From: Pezicula radicicola
Taxonomy: Eukaryota; Ascomycota; Leotiomycetes; Helotiales; Dermateaceae
DNA: 64,000 nt
Assembly: GCA_003008705.1 (NCBI GenBank)
Contig: PDUO01000017.1
Coordinates: 313,827 to 377,826, forward strand
Direction of reading: 5' to 3'
Positions 24,186 to 35,441 of this stretch are shown one piece after another. The position numbers and the translations under genes are program-made. Positions within the stretch are counted from its first letter, which is position 1, and each line of letters begins with the position of its first letter. The notes under the pieces were generated by a model that saw nothing but the letters and a program-made list of their open reading frames with translations, did not search any database and was not told the origin of the DNA.

Positions 24186-26003
24186 ATGGCTTGGGGAATT
24201 CTTGAAGACCATATTGGTTTATCTCATGTTCCCGGCACATCGCTGCTTGAGGACGAAACAAATAACCTGGGGGATCATTTCACGGCTCTTAAAAGAGGCA
24301 CCGGCCGTGACTCTGATATTATTCTCGTCCCGCAGCCATCCAACAATCTCAACGATCCTTTGAACTGGCCGACGTGGCAAAAAGACGTTATATTCTGCTT
24401 GTATTGTTACTGTACACTGCTATGTATTGGGGGGTTAGCTGCATCTCTTACCTTTCCCAAGAATGCGTGAGCTGACCAACGCACAGGATCGGACCAGTTC
24501 TCTCCTCCCTAGCAGTGGTCTTGATCGAGGAGTTCAACATCAGTTTCACTCAGGTCTCCCTCCTATCCGGCTATAATCTGTGCGCAACAGGTGCTGCGGG
24601 TATCTTCATTTCTGCTGCAGCTCACAAGTACGGCAAACGACCAACCTTGATCTTCTCCGTTACTGTCGCCTTTGCTGGAACACTATGGGGCGGCGCTGCA
24701 ACATCTTATTACTCTCTTGTCGGTGCCAGAGTTATCCAGGGGCTTGGAATTGCCATGTTCGAGTCGGTTATGTATGCCATCGTTGGAGATCTCTACTTTG
24801 TCCATCAACGTGGCTCGCGAATGGCCCTCTATGCAACTTCCAATTCCGGCATCAGCAATCTGCCCACAATGCTCGCTGGGAAGATCACCGAGGATCTTGG
24901 GTGGCGATGGGTCTTTTGGCTGCTTTCTATATTCCTCGGCGTTGCTTGGCTTCTCGTCCTTCTCTTTGGCTGGGAGACGGCGTTTCGACGTAACGCTATA
25001 TACGACACGGATACCTCTTCGCAAAATGTGAGTCAAGAAAATCGCATGACATGATATGCAAATCGAATTGTACTAACACTCCTGTAGAATCTAGAGATTA
25101 TGGAAGAGCTCAAGGCCCACAAACACGTACATGAGGAGACGGTTGGTACTTCTCCAATGGCTCGTGCGTCAACCGCTGTGTCGACGGTGATCCCACGCAA
25201 GTCGCTGGTGCAAAGAATGAGTATATTGAACGGTACATTCTCGGATGAATCGTTGCTTTTCCTGGCTGTGCGGCCCTTTGTAATTTTGATTAATCCTGCT
25301 GTGATTTGGGCCGTTATTACTCTTGCCTTCCCGGTTCTGTGGGTAGTTGGCATATCTTTCGTTATTGCCCAGATCTTCGCCGCACCACCGTTTCTGCTCA
25401 CGACTGTTCAATTGGGCTATCTCTCTGCTGGACCAGTCATTGGTGGAACGCTTGGTTGTCTGTTAGTTGGTGTTATATCTGATCCCATCGTCAAGTGGAT
25501 ATCTCGGAGGAATGGTGGAGTGTACGAGCCCGAGTTTCGATTGGTGCTTATTCTTGGTCTCTTCTTCTTCTCAGCCTTGGGATACTTTCTCTTTGGCAAT
25601 CTTATTGTACAGGGGAAGAGCGCAGTTGCCATGTCAGCCATCTGGGGTCTCATCACCGTCACGGTGCAATTTGCTGCTGTCGTAGTTGGCACGTATATGG
25701 TGGATGCCTACCGCGATATCAGTGTGGAGGTGTTCATCATCTCGATGATTTTCAAAAACTTTCTCTTTTTTGGATTCTCTTGTATGAAATACCCTGTAGG
25801 CCTCCGAAATTGAAGCAGAGACTGACAAGCGTATTACAGACTTCCTGAACGACTGGGTCGCAGCGTGGGGTCCAGCCAAGTTATTCAACGTCATCGGGGC
25901 TATCCAACTTGGACTATGCACTTTTGTTATTCCTATGTGGATATATGGCAAGAGAATGCGCGCATGGTGGCATACCCATGATTTCATCAAAAATATTAAG
26001 TGA
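24186..26003 (+). CDS. MFS transporter, fungal DHA1/HOL1-like
   Basis: Exons 24186-24433, 24487-25027, 25088-25781 and 25840-26003 (introns 53, 60 and 58 bp, each with a CTGAC or CTAAC branch point) give 548 aa. The N-terminus has the family signature DPLNWPTWQKD before TM1. Then come ISFTQVSLLSGY, HKYGKRP (loop 2-3, MFS signature), GARVIQGLGIAMFES, LGWRWVFWLLSIFLG, a cytoplasmic loop of about 90 residues, and the second half with GYLSAGPVIGGTLG, EFRLVLILGLFFF and FNVIGAIQLGLCTFVIP. About 12 membrane segments are visible. Relatives are proton-coupled plasma-membrane carriers or drug pumps; the substrate cannot be read. It is the leftmost member of the metabolic region but lies outside the inverted repeat pair that brackets the rest, so membership is uncertain. 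It appears intact. Confidence 0.9.
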
Positions 26004-27339
26004 GTGAGAAATGTATTCTCCTAAGGCTGTCTACCTCTTTGGATATGATAGGGCTATACTTGGTACTGAAAACATATCTCTTTACTCAAGTAAAACCTGA
26101 CAACGATAATATGTGTGTAAACTGTAGCTCTCATCAACTGTATATTTTGAATAGTCTCAAGTAGATTCTCAAGTAGATTCTCCAGTTAGTGCGTGAGTTG
26201 ATATATTTTAAACAGCTGAGAAACTATATGATACTACCATGTAACAGTGATGATGCAAACTAGTTAAGGCATGCTATTCTGTCAAGGCATGTTAACTTTG
26301 CCTTTGATCCTACACATAAACGAATCTAAAACAAAGATGTGTGTTTAAGGATCTTAGCAGAATAGAACAACTAAAATATTGGCTAAGACCCACTTAGAAC
26401 TAGTTTACCTTCTGAATATTAGTATTAATTAGATAGTTTGGCCTCCTTCTCTTTAAAATACTAAAACCTTCGTATATATAAATAACTAAACAATATTATA
26501 GTACTATATTCCTTATCTAATAGTTAATAGGTTATAAAGAAAGAGATAAGTATATTAGAGGTATTTAGAAAGTAAATAAAGAAACTAATATTTACTTAAA
26601 GATATTATAAAGTCTACTATTAGTTAGATACTAGTAATATAATAAAGATTAAGATATTAGGTTTAATAAAGAGAAAAAAAGAAATAATATAAGTTTCTTA
26701 AAGTAAATAACTTTTCATAAATAATATATAGAAATTACTTATATTTTTATATAAAATAACTTTAACTATTGCTCTAAAATAGGGAGAAACAACTCCTAAG
26801 ATTGTACTAAGATTGTACTAAGTTTTGCACTAAGAAAGTCTATTTGCTAGTAATAATACCCCCTAGGAAACCATCTTCTTTCTAGTTGTACCTCCTAAAA
26901 AGTATACTACTCACCACTTCGCGAAGTTGGAGCGGGTATATGATCCGGATAATTCCGAATGTCTGTATTTTTGGGAGAGGGGGAGAGATTCCCAACGAAG
27001 ACAGACGCTGTTCATATTATATTCTTTAGCCCATCACAGCGAACCTGTCGTATTACACTTTCGCACAGAGTAGATTGTCGTCCTTAGATTCCCCTTGCCA
27101 ATTTTGTACCCCACATATCAAATTTGTTACCCCTCTTACCCCACATGGAAAGATGACACTTTTTTTTGACACGTGCCACTTGGCTTTTACTGCGTGCCAG
27201 TTGAGTGTTACTTAACTGCCTCAGGTTCTATTTGCAATTCGTTGATCACTATACCATTTGCGCCTGTATATTTTGACTATATACAATTCTGATCATATAT
27301 CTTCTGATGCATTGCCTTCGTTCCATGACTCAGAACCCC
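26004..27339. other. AT-rich intergenic with repeat fragment
   Basis: Strongly AT-rich from 26400 to 26780, then a dispersed repeat fragment (26782-26897), then GC-balanced sequence with no frame worth calling. Confidence 0.4.
26782..26897 (+). repeat. Dispersed repeat, left copy (inverted partner at 51988-52108)
   Basis: About 115 bp aligns to the reverse complement of 51988-52108, sharing CCCCCTAGGAAAC, ATCTTCTTTC and GTACCTCCT. Most differences are C-to-T or G-to-A in this copy (TAGTAATAATACC against CAGCAACAATGCC), the RIP direction. GATTGTACTAA is duplicated in tandem here. Confidence 0.75.
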
Positions 27340-27737
27340 CTAGATATTGACAAATGACTCTGAAGTCAAGGTCTCTGCACCTTGGATCTTTGCTTGCGCC
27401 GATAGGATACTTAATCTAGGCGTAAGGAAGACCAAGCGGACGTGGTCACCTTCGGGTACCATGGTAAAGATAATTTCCTAACATCGCAATAAGCTCCCAG
27501 AGGGTCAGATCTTGTCCGAAGCGACTAAGACTTTATTGATCTCGTGGCGACATCTATTGAGCTTTTGCAGGCAAATACTGATCATTGATGTCTCAATGAC
27601 AAAGGTTCCATCACTTCTCGAGCGACATCGAAGACATTGACTACGGTCGACTCCGGAAGCTTGCTGGCCAAGTTCTGGACCATTGGGAGTCAGATGACTC
27701 CCAATCCAATGAATCCGAGACTAGCTGGAGACGACAT
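27340..27737 (-). pseudogene. Beta-hydroxyacid (3-hydroxyisobutyrate-type) dehydrogenase remnant
   Basis: From ATG at 27735-27737 the minus strand reads MSSPASLGFIGLGVI, then a TGA stop, then LPMVQNLASKLPESTVVNVFD. This is the NAD-binding start of the 3-hydroxyisobutyrate/beta-hydroxyacid dehydrogenase family, where GFIGLGxMGxPM is expected; the stop replaces the final Gly. A second family motif, TMVPEGDHVR, is legible in another phase near 27435-27465, with stops and shifts between. Only about 130 codons survive of roughly 300, and the substrate and catalytic Lys regions are missing. It sits 49 bp beyond the DHDPS-like remnant on the same strand. Sure of family, sure it is broken. Confidence 0.75.
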
Positions 27738-27786
27738 GTTGTGTGCTTGCTAAGTGTGGTATTTTCTATTCTTATTTATGTCTATC

Positions 27787-28329
27787 TTAGCGAGATGAAG
27801 CGATGAGCGATAATTCATAAAGTGGGGAAACATAAAAACCGCTGGTCTTCGATTCATTTCCTTGTTCATCGTAGGTATTAAAAAAACCCAGTCTTGTTGG
27901 TAGTATCAGCTTCGGGATCTTAAATCTATCAGGTTGAGGTGTTTTGCGACTCATTGATGTCTTGTAGTAGGAAGGTGGAAGTACAAGGACATAGTCTCCA
28001 CCAGAGGCTGCGGATTGATGGCAGAGCTTGATTGTTTCGAAGACGGATTGTGCAGATGCACCTACGACGACTGGCAGCTGCTCGAATCCGTTACCGTTGA
28101 GGCTTTGGCGCACTGTCCGGATCACGCCGCTGCGCTCAGAACTGCTGAGGTGTGCTGCTTCTCCATTGGATCCCAGAGCGATGATGCCCGAGAGTCCCGC
28201 TTGACCCAGGCGGACGACGTGCTTCTCAAGCGTAACAAGGTCGAGTTCTTCCGTGTTGGGCTTGAAGAAGGTCAGAGTCGCGGCATAGGCACCAGGCCGA
28301 AGTTGGGGTCTTATGGAGGATGGGGGCAT
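27787..28329 (-). pseudogene. Truncated DHDPS/DapA-family aldolase
   Basis: The open frame starts at ATG 28329 and ends at 27787 (180 aa), but only residues 1 to about 122 match the family: RPGAYAATLTFFKPNTEELD, LGQAGLSGIIALGSNGEAAHLSSSER (the GTTGE-type substrate loop), LPVVVGASAQSVFETI, and GGDYVLVLPPSYYK (the Tyr motif). After PSYYKTS the sequence becomes unrelated and ends, so the Schiff-base lysine and the whole second half of the barrel are missing. Fungal relatives are about 310 aa and act on 2-oxo acids such as 4-hydroxy-2-oxoglutarate or deoxy-sugar acids. With the adjoining dehydrogenase remnant it looks like a decayed two-step sugar-acid or hydroxy-acid module. The truncated protein could be expressed but should not be an aldolase. 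Confidence 0.75.
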
Positions 28330-28981
28330 GATATTTGATTGTCGTATTAGGGTTTAACTATTTGAAAGGTAACAGAAGCATAGGGAAAAGGTGACACAAA
28401 CCTTGGTATACTATCATCTCTTACTGTCTCATCAAGGTCAACACTTAGTCAGCCTTGATACCTTGTTCAGACATCGGCTTAAAGAACTCCCCTCCCATTC
28501 AAGGCAGTGGGGTGGGTAGGTGGGAGATACACTTTGAGATTCTTCATGTGGAAATAAATTCACCCCATATACAGTTCGATGGACCCATACTGATTGAAAG
28601 GGAAAGCCACAATGGTCTTTGTCACTCCACTCTTGCCGTTTTTATCATTGGCAACCTCTAGCCTACTGTTATCCTCATTTTCGAAAGAAAGCTGGAATGC
28701 CATCAAGTGACCATAGAACATACACCAGAACTTGTACGTGATAAGCGTTAATGACGTGATTTATAATAATGATATAGTGAGAAGAGCTTTGTTATGTTAC
28801 ATGGTATAAGAGGCGGCTCTTGTTCAGTGTGTCAACAGAGGAGACAGTTTAGTTTCCATCTGTCCTGTGCGACTCATATCAAATAGCCTAGGTGCAGAGA
28901 GTTCCCACCAGGTTGGAGTACTTCATTACAAGAACTTTATTTCACATGAAACAAAATCAATCGCCAACCAAATTCTGTCCT
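28330..28981. other. Intergenic, no gene seen
   Basis: Lies upstream of the aldolase remnant and downstream of the FAD monooxygenase. The 28455-28661 frame has no motif. Confidence 0.4.
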
Positions 28982-30408
28982 TCAGTTGTGTCGATGCCCA
29001 TTTGCTTTCTCGGGTGCCACTTCAAACTCATCCTGCATGACCTCATTCATCATACTTGCCATCTTCATGTTTATCGCCGGGTCATTGTTCAAAGCATTGA
29101 AAAAGCCATCCCTCTTCTTCACGATATCCGGATGGAAGGAGTGACAGCGTAGCTTGAACTCTATGGACTGCGGATTCGTGAATTCTTTCCAAGCATCGCG
29201 TCGCACCTTCGCATACCGGTCTAGTAAAGCATCCGCGGGCTCACCCTTCTTTATGACTCGGATAAGACAGTTGCCAAGAGCAGCAGCATCTAACAGGCCA
29301 GTGGTGAGACCGAGACCTCCAATAGGATTGTTTGACTGAGAATCTCACATTAGCAGGGAACTAACCAACCTTTAACGGGGCGACAATTGACAAACTTACG
29401 TGCGCTGCATCACCACAAAGTATCACTCTCCCCACCCTCATTTTCTTGGCTACGCGTTGATGCGCCCAATACGGATTTGCACTCACAAGCTTGTACTTCA
29501 GAGGTCGTGGTCCGGGAAGCAAGCGTTCGTACTTTTCGGGAAGCTGAGCCAGGATTTCGGATTCAGGAATGTCTGTCCGTACGCCGAACGCGACCCTCCA
29601 AGGTGCATTCCCAGGTCCCGTCCTGGCGATAACGGCCCAGTCCTCTTCGTCCACAATCATGTTTGCAGTGGTGAAGCCTCCAAGGCCTTCAAAGTCGTAT
29701 ATCACGTTTGAGGCTACGAAGCGGAAATCTTGCCATGTAAAGCCCTCGAATGGAATGCACTGAGAGTGGCGCACCGAGCTTCCTGCACCATCGGCTCCCA
29801 CAAGGTAGTCACATGTAAAAAACCTCTCGCCAACTGGTCCAACGCAAGCAATGGTCACCGGTTTCTCCCCCGCTGAATTCTGCTGAACTCCGGAGAATCT
29901 GTGGCCCCAGATGATATTGAAGGTCTCTTGCTGTTGGCAGTGCTTCAAAATGATTTCGGCGAGTGTGTGCTGTCCCAGATGAATTCCAGCAAAGTTGTAC
30001 TTGACAGCTTCCTTGGGCACCAATGACATTTGAAGTCTACCCAGGATCTCTCCCCCTTTGGCGTTTGACTTGCGGAAAGTGATTCCCTTCTCGTTCTTAT
30101 GTCCAGCCCTCTCAATGTCTTCATACAGGCCGACCTTCTCCAGTTCGTTGAGAACGATAGGCATATACCTGTGACACTTAGTAAACGGCTCCTGTCGCAG
30201 TTGCAAAAGTGTGGAATTCTTACGTGGTGGCACGAGGGCTCTGCAGCACCTGGCGCTCGACTTCTATGACTGTCACATGAATGCCTTCCTTAGCCAGCTT
30301 CAGAGCTGTCAATAGGCCAACTGGACCCGCTCCAATAATAATGACCTGCGAATGCTCTACTACGAGCTCATCCGCTGCCGGAACAAGGCTGGGGTCGATA
30401 TGATCCAT
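28982..30408 (-). CDS. FAD-dependent aromatic hydroxylase (phenol hydroxylase/MhpA-like)
   Basis: Minus-strand exons 30408-30224, 30168-29400 and 29335-28982 (introns 55 and 64 bp) give 435 aa. ATG 30408 was chosen; the frame continues upstream but without an ATG. FAD motifs are all present: GxGxxG in VIIIGAGPVGLL (26-31), the DG motif GADGAGSSVR (186-195), and the GD motif CGDAAH|SNNPIGGLGLTTG at 313-318 and beyond, rebuilt across intron 2. These flavoproteins use NAD(P)H and O2 to hydroxylate aromatic rings. It lacks the C-terminal thioredoxin-like domain of full-size phenol hydroxylases, matching the shorter salicylate/MhpA-like type. It is soluble, without a signal peptide. It shares strand and neighbourhood with a P450, a hydrolase and the VAO-type enzyme. 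Confidence 0.9.
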
Positions 30409-30973
30409 CTCGAGGGGACGTAAAGGAGCGAAATCTAAGGTTAGTGGTTGGTTGAGAGGCAAGGTTTCGTGATAAATATGTATATGTAGCTCAGAGCTTC
30501 TGTTGAGTGATTATTCACAAGTACATCTGTACCTACCTTGCCCGTTTGTTGCTATTGCAAAGAGAAGAAGAGAGTCTGATGGAAATGAAATGAAATATCT
30601 CAACGTGGAATCGACTTCGATTCCCACGTTATGTGTGACATTTACCATACGGGGTAATATTATTTGCAGCTCTGCACTCGTAAAGCGGGCGGAGGGGGAG
30701 AGGCTGTAGGCATTAGTCGTAGNCCCCATTGACCCACCCACCAACTAACCCACCCAAAAGGTGGTAGGTTCGAAAACTAAGTCGCTTATATATCGCTTAG
30801 AATTATAGCTCCCGAACGAATTTATATATAAATTTGTACTACAAACTATTCCTTTATTATAACTGTAATTATTCTTTAAGATATACCTAATTAGAGTCTT
30901 ATTTATCTTACTCTATTATATATCTTAGGTGATTAATTCTATACTAAGCTACCTCGCCTAAAGCCTAGGTGTA
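30409..30973. other. Promoter region then AT-rich DNA
   Basis: Upstream of the FAD hydroxylase. One ambiguous base at 30723. From 30780 the sequence becomes AT-rich up to the element at 30974. Confidence 0.4.
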
Positions 30974-31772
30974 CAGTACCCCCCGCCCCCTCCTCCGCCG
31001 GAGTATTCCTTGTCGGTATGTGTTTTAATAAGCGAGTACGAAATCTGGCTGCTTTACAATTATACTATAGGATACATAGCCTGTAACTACAGGCTATACT
31101 CCCTATAATTACAGGCTATACTCCTTATAACTATAGACTATATACCTTTTTTTTTTCTTAGCTATTATTATTATAGGGAGTACAGCCTATAATTATAAGG
31201 CTTCGTACAGTGAAAGGGTAGTAGGTACAGTAGGTGGACAAAAGTCTGTCACTTACCCCTATTTTACACTAAAACTTATACCTAATACTTCAAAAGTTTA
31301 TAGTAAAGAAGAGATAATTAATTAAAATCTTTATATTAGACTTATTTATTCGATAGTTACCTATAATATTATATATTTATATTAAAATTATAGACTACTA
31401 GGATTTATTAATAATAATTAGAAGTAAGAGGAGTATATAATTTACTAGTTTTATACTAAAATTTACTTAAAAAACTACTACCCTTAATTATTTCCTATTT
31501 CCTATACTAACTATTAGATATAATTAAAATATAATATAGGAAAGTCTACTTTAAATACTAAAAATACTTACTAGTTAAAATTTTAGATATACTTATAGCC
31601 TAAGTTTACCTTATATAAGTAGATGTACTAGGTGTGTTTTAGTATAAAAGAGGGGTAAGTGACAGACTTTTGTCCACCCACTGTACGTAGTATGTATTAA
31701 AACAGCAATAAGTCATAATATCTAGTAATATAGCTAACAAGGAATACTCCGGCAGAGGAGGAAGGGGTACTG
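30974..31772. mobile_element. TA-inserted inverted-repeat element hosting a nested element
   Basis: Ends are inverted repeats of about 41 bp: left starts CAGTACCCCCCGCCCCCTCC and runs to ATTCCTTGT, right is the inverse ending GGAAGGGGTACTG, with a few mismatches. TA flanks both ends (30972-30973; 31773-31774), as for Tc1/mariner-type elements. Without the nested insertion at 31228-31683 it would be about 340 bp, too small to code, so it is a MITE-like element. Inside the left arm, ACAGGCTATACTCC is repeated in tandem and then recurs inverted near 31180, which may form a hairpin. Confidence 0.75.
31228..31683. mobile_element. MITE-like element copy A (456 bp), nested
   Basis: Left end CAGTAGGTGGACAAAAGTCT, right end the inverse with CCCACTG, each flanked by TA (31226-31227; 31684-31685). 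The inverted ends run about 40 bp, to CCCCTATTTTACAC on the left. The core is AT-rich with no coding capacity. Near-identical in layout to copies at 34665 and 41238. It sits inside the element spanning 30974-31772 and is therefore the younger insertion. Confidence 0.85.
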
Positions 31773-31774
31773 TA

Positions 31775-32372
31775 CAAAACAATACTAGTAGGAGTAGCAT
31801 GTGAGCCTACACGTGAGCAATGGGGAGGGCCACGACTACGATTACCCCACATCTAGCCAAAAAGATGCTACGAAGTAATGCGGGAATGAATCTAAAAGCT
31901 TTGCCGGGAAAGTTATGGCGGATAATATGCATTGATTCTTGGAGGGGAAAGACAGCTTGGGACTATATGGTACACGCTACGTGTGGACAGGTCGAATAAC
32001 GGCACATGACAGGTCAAGTTTGAGGTGTGTAACTCTTGCTCGCCCATCAAGAGTGCAGATGTATTGGCTTTCATATTTTCTATTTATGTAGTGCAAGGTA
32101 CATGCACTAGAGATTCTAGGAATCAGAACTCTAAACGGCTCCCTTGAATAACTCGATTGGAATATGGGCTCTATGCATACATCAATTGAATGCTACGAAA
32201 GGCATCAAAATAGCAGTAAAAATAAGTGTGATGCTAGCTAAAACAGCAGACGAAGGTGCGTACGCTATTGCATGAAGATGATTAATTCAAGTACGCCATT
32301 GCCTACGTTAACAAGGTCAAACATTTGCAGACTCTGATGAGTTCTTTCCCAGCGTCTAATGTCCTGAGCGAC
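31775..32372. other. Intergenic, no gene seen
   Basis: Between the nested elements and the 3' end of the first P450 gene. Confidence 0.4.
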
Positions 32373-34233
32373 TTAGTACCGAACTGTTGTGGCTGCAGCG
32401 CAATCACGCTCGATGAGAGCTGCGTGTGCCGCACTTCGGACCTTGATCCTGACATCAAATGGCGCTTTGTTTTTTGTCAACTGCGGAATGTTCATCGTGT
32501 CAATCGGATGGGCCTTGTAAATATGTCAACGGCTTGCCTTAAGATAAAGACAACGTGATTTAAAACAATATAGTGTAAATAGGCCGTTGCAGGATATGGA
32601 TTGCTCACCCTGTCCTCAGTAAAATCGAAGCAGTAGAGTAGTCTTGCTACGGCGATCCATACATTCATCTCCCCGACGTTCCAGCCAACGCAAACACGAC
32701 GCCCTAGATTGACGCCTTGGTAAGCAAAAGAGTGTCGGCTACGACAGGCCACAACAATTCAGTTGTTGGAGCATGAAAACTTACCAGGTCCAAAAGCCCA
32801 GTGGCCCTTCAAACCATTGTTTAAATCATCATTCAGGAAGCGCTCAGGATAGAACATTTCCGGCTCAGGGTACTCCTTAGGATCAAGAGCAATTGCCCAT
32901 GCATTCCAGACAAATACCGTGTCCTTGGGGAATCTGTAGCCTTCGAACTCGTCGTCCTTGATCAAGCTAGTCGGAGCACCAATTTCCGCAATATTAGGTC
33001 TCCAACGGAAGATTTCTTTGACGGTAGCGGTAATGTATGGTAGACTTTCCTTATCATTCCAGTTTGGGAGGCGTTCGCCATTCAATCCGCAAACAGCATC
33101 CAGTTGCTCTCGTGCTCGGATGACCCAGTCAGGGTATGTAGCAGCGCCAGCAATCATCTGTCCAAGTGACACTCTGGAGGTATCACTGCCAGCCTCTATT
33201 AAGGTCCCCAGCACGAAAAGCTTCTGTGTCTCGTTAAAATAATCATTATCGCTCAGTTTAAGGAAATCCACCGCGAAACAGTCTCGTTGTATTCCTTTTT
33301 CAAGTCTGGTTCGCACGGCGTCAAGTTGCTTCTTGTATACCCTAGTTTAACTTGTCAGAGTGAACGCACCCTTCTTTATGAGGATAGGTCCATGAAGGCT
33401 CCAAGTTTGAGACTGGACACGAAAAGAGAAGGAATGCAACTTACGCTTGTGTGATTTCAAATATCTTGTGTCCTCGCGGGCGCCACCATTGCAATGCCTT
33501 GGGGAGCTGAGCAAGAATCGGGAAACCGTCGACGATATTTGCTCCAGGTTGCTGTTGCTCTAAGAACATCTCCACTGTCTCGAACAAGTCCACCACCTCA
33601 GGGTCGTCAAGCATAGAACGGATACCAAACACGACGCTCATGATGACCGAGTTGGCATACCGCCCGTTTGCCAAGAACCACTTGTCGGAATTGTGAAGAT
33701 AGTCGTATAGTAGATGCTTTGACTCGAGATCTTGAAAGGGTTGGAAGACATCTTTCTGGCGAGTGCTCAGAATCTGATGCATGATCTTTCTTGTTGCCCG
33801 CCAGCGATCGCCGTACGGCATGAGTACGATGCGAGACCCTTCCGACATGATGTCCTGGGTCATAGGGAATGGCGGTCGGGAAGAATAAATAGCAGCCCGC
33901 TTTTCCATTAGTTCTGTCACGACCCGCGACGAGTTGAGGAAGACCCAGGTGCTTCCGCCAAACTTCACAGTAAACCTAAGAGACACATTAGTTCTAGTTC
34001 TCATATGAGTGTGTAGTCAGACAATCATACATCTCGCCATATTTCTCTGCCAGCGCTTTGGCCCAACGTCCCTGTTGCGTTGGCGGGACCTGGAGTGCGT
34101 TTCCAAACACTGGGATACCCGGAACTCGAGGTGGAAGTTTGTATTTCGAGCTTCCGCCATTGAAGATAAAACGTGATGCAAAAAAGATCGCGAGAAAGCA
34201 CAAAATCGACAAATACAGAGTCTGCCGGTCCAT
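32373..34233 (-). CDS. Cytochrome P450 monooxygenase (CYP2-clan-like, fungal)
   Basis: Five minus-strand exons, 34233-34031, 33975-33445, 33341-32785, 32703-32609 and 32513-32373 (introns 55, 103, 81 and 94 bp), give 508 aa. Residues 1-25 form an ER membrane anchor (LYLSILCFLAIFFASRFIF) followed by the Pro-rich hinge KLPPRVPGIPVFGN. Then: oxygen-binding I-helix EAGSDTSR (294-301), the ExxR of KEIFRWRP, YPERF, and the haem loop FGPG|RRVCVG with Cys435, rebuilt across intron 3. The C-terminal exon (IDTMNIPQLTKNKAPFDVRI) matches the end of O-methylsterigmatocystin-oxidoreductase-like P450s. It should act on the cytosolic ER face with an NADPH reductase. Neighbours suggest an aromatic or polyketide-like substrate, which is inference. 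No defects seen. Confidence 0.93.
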
Positions 34234-34664
34234 CTTTGGGGAATCTATGAGCGCACGTATCTAGCTTGACTGGGGAAGATGTGTTCTAGAGGTCCACACA
34301 GAAAGTGTACGAATGGACTATTTTGAAAGAAGGGGTACTCTTGATCGAGAATCTAAGACGCCAGACCGATGGACAAGGTAATATCCATTGTATGGGCCAA
34401 GACTGTCCCTGCTTGAGGCGTGTGGGCAGCAGTTCGGGTGGGGTAGAGAGGGTGTCAGTGTATCTCACGTGCCGACCTTTGCCACTTTAAATGTTGGGTT
34501 GTCATGCAACTGCTTATTCTATAGTGAAGGAGGTCGAATTTAGGGGTGCTAATGAACCAAGTACCCCCTACATTACATGCTGTGCGCAATTTAGGCGGCC
34601 GATATGCCTGGCTAACTGAGTTCTAGCTCTCTATTTCAGTGAAGTAATAGATAGGGACTCGCTA

Positions 34665-35085
34665 CAGTAGGTGGACATAAGTCTATCTGCTAGCCGAATT
34701 TACACCAAAAGTCATGTATAACACTTCAAAAGTTTATAATAAAAGGAAATAATTAAAAATATACCTTTATACTAGAAATATTATTTTAATAGTTATCTAT
34801 AATTATAGAATATTATATTATATTTTAGAGATACTATTATTAGTGTCTATAGCTTTAAAGTAAGAGGGGCTTATATTTTATTACTCTATACTCTTCTTAA
34901 TTTTCCTAGCTAGTTTTAAAGTATTATTTTAATATAGTATAGAGAAGTCTACTTTAAGTACTATAATTAATTAGTAGTAAAAGTTTAAGATATACTTATA
35001 CCCTAAATTATGAAAAGATAAATAGTTGTATTAATAGACCTTTAGTGTAAATTTAGCTGCTAGATAGACTTATGTCCACCCACTG
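34665..35085. mobile_element. MITE-like element copy B (421 bp)
   Basis: Same ends as copy A: left CAGTAGGTGGACATAAGTCT, right inverse ending CCCACTG, flanked by TA at 34663-34664 and 35086-35087. More diverged and shorter inside. It lies between the P450 promoter and the 3' side of the hydrolase gene. Confidence 0.85.
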
Positions 35086-35441
35086 TACACCTTAAAAGAC
35101 CTTGAGGCACTCCACGTAATAGACCGACGAAGTGCGGATTCAACAAAGTCAGAGGAGCAAGGAGTGACAATATAAATATAGACGTTGGTATGTGCGATCG
35201 AAGAAGCTCGCCATTCAATATAATGCGTCGAGCCCAACGGAATAAAAACAAATGCAAAGCACCTTTTCTGGTGCCGATGCTGTGCAACTGGAGAGCGCTG
35301 TGAGAAGGGGAGGCTGACTGCTGTGTAATTCAGATCCTAACAGTCTAAATTCCTCAATGACTCGTTGAATCGCCAGCTATTAACATCACGTCAGAAGAGA
35401 CGATGGTTATATACAAAGTAGAGACCAATTTCTCTCCATTG

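Noticed and set aside
24434..24486. Alternative first-intron donors in the MFS gene (GTATTG upstream, GTGAGC downstream)
   Set aside because: They give a stop, delete TM1, or leave an intron of about 22 bp; GTTAGC at 24434 restores CIG-GIGPVLSS as in relatives.
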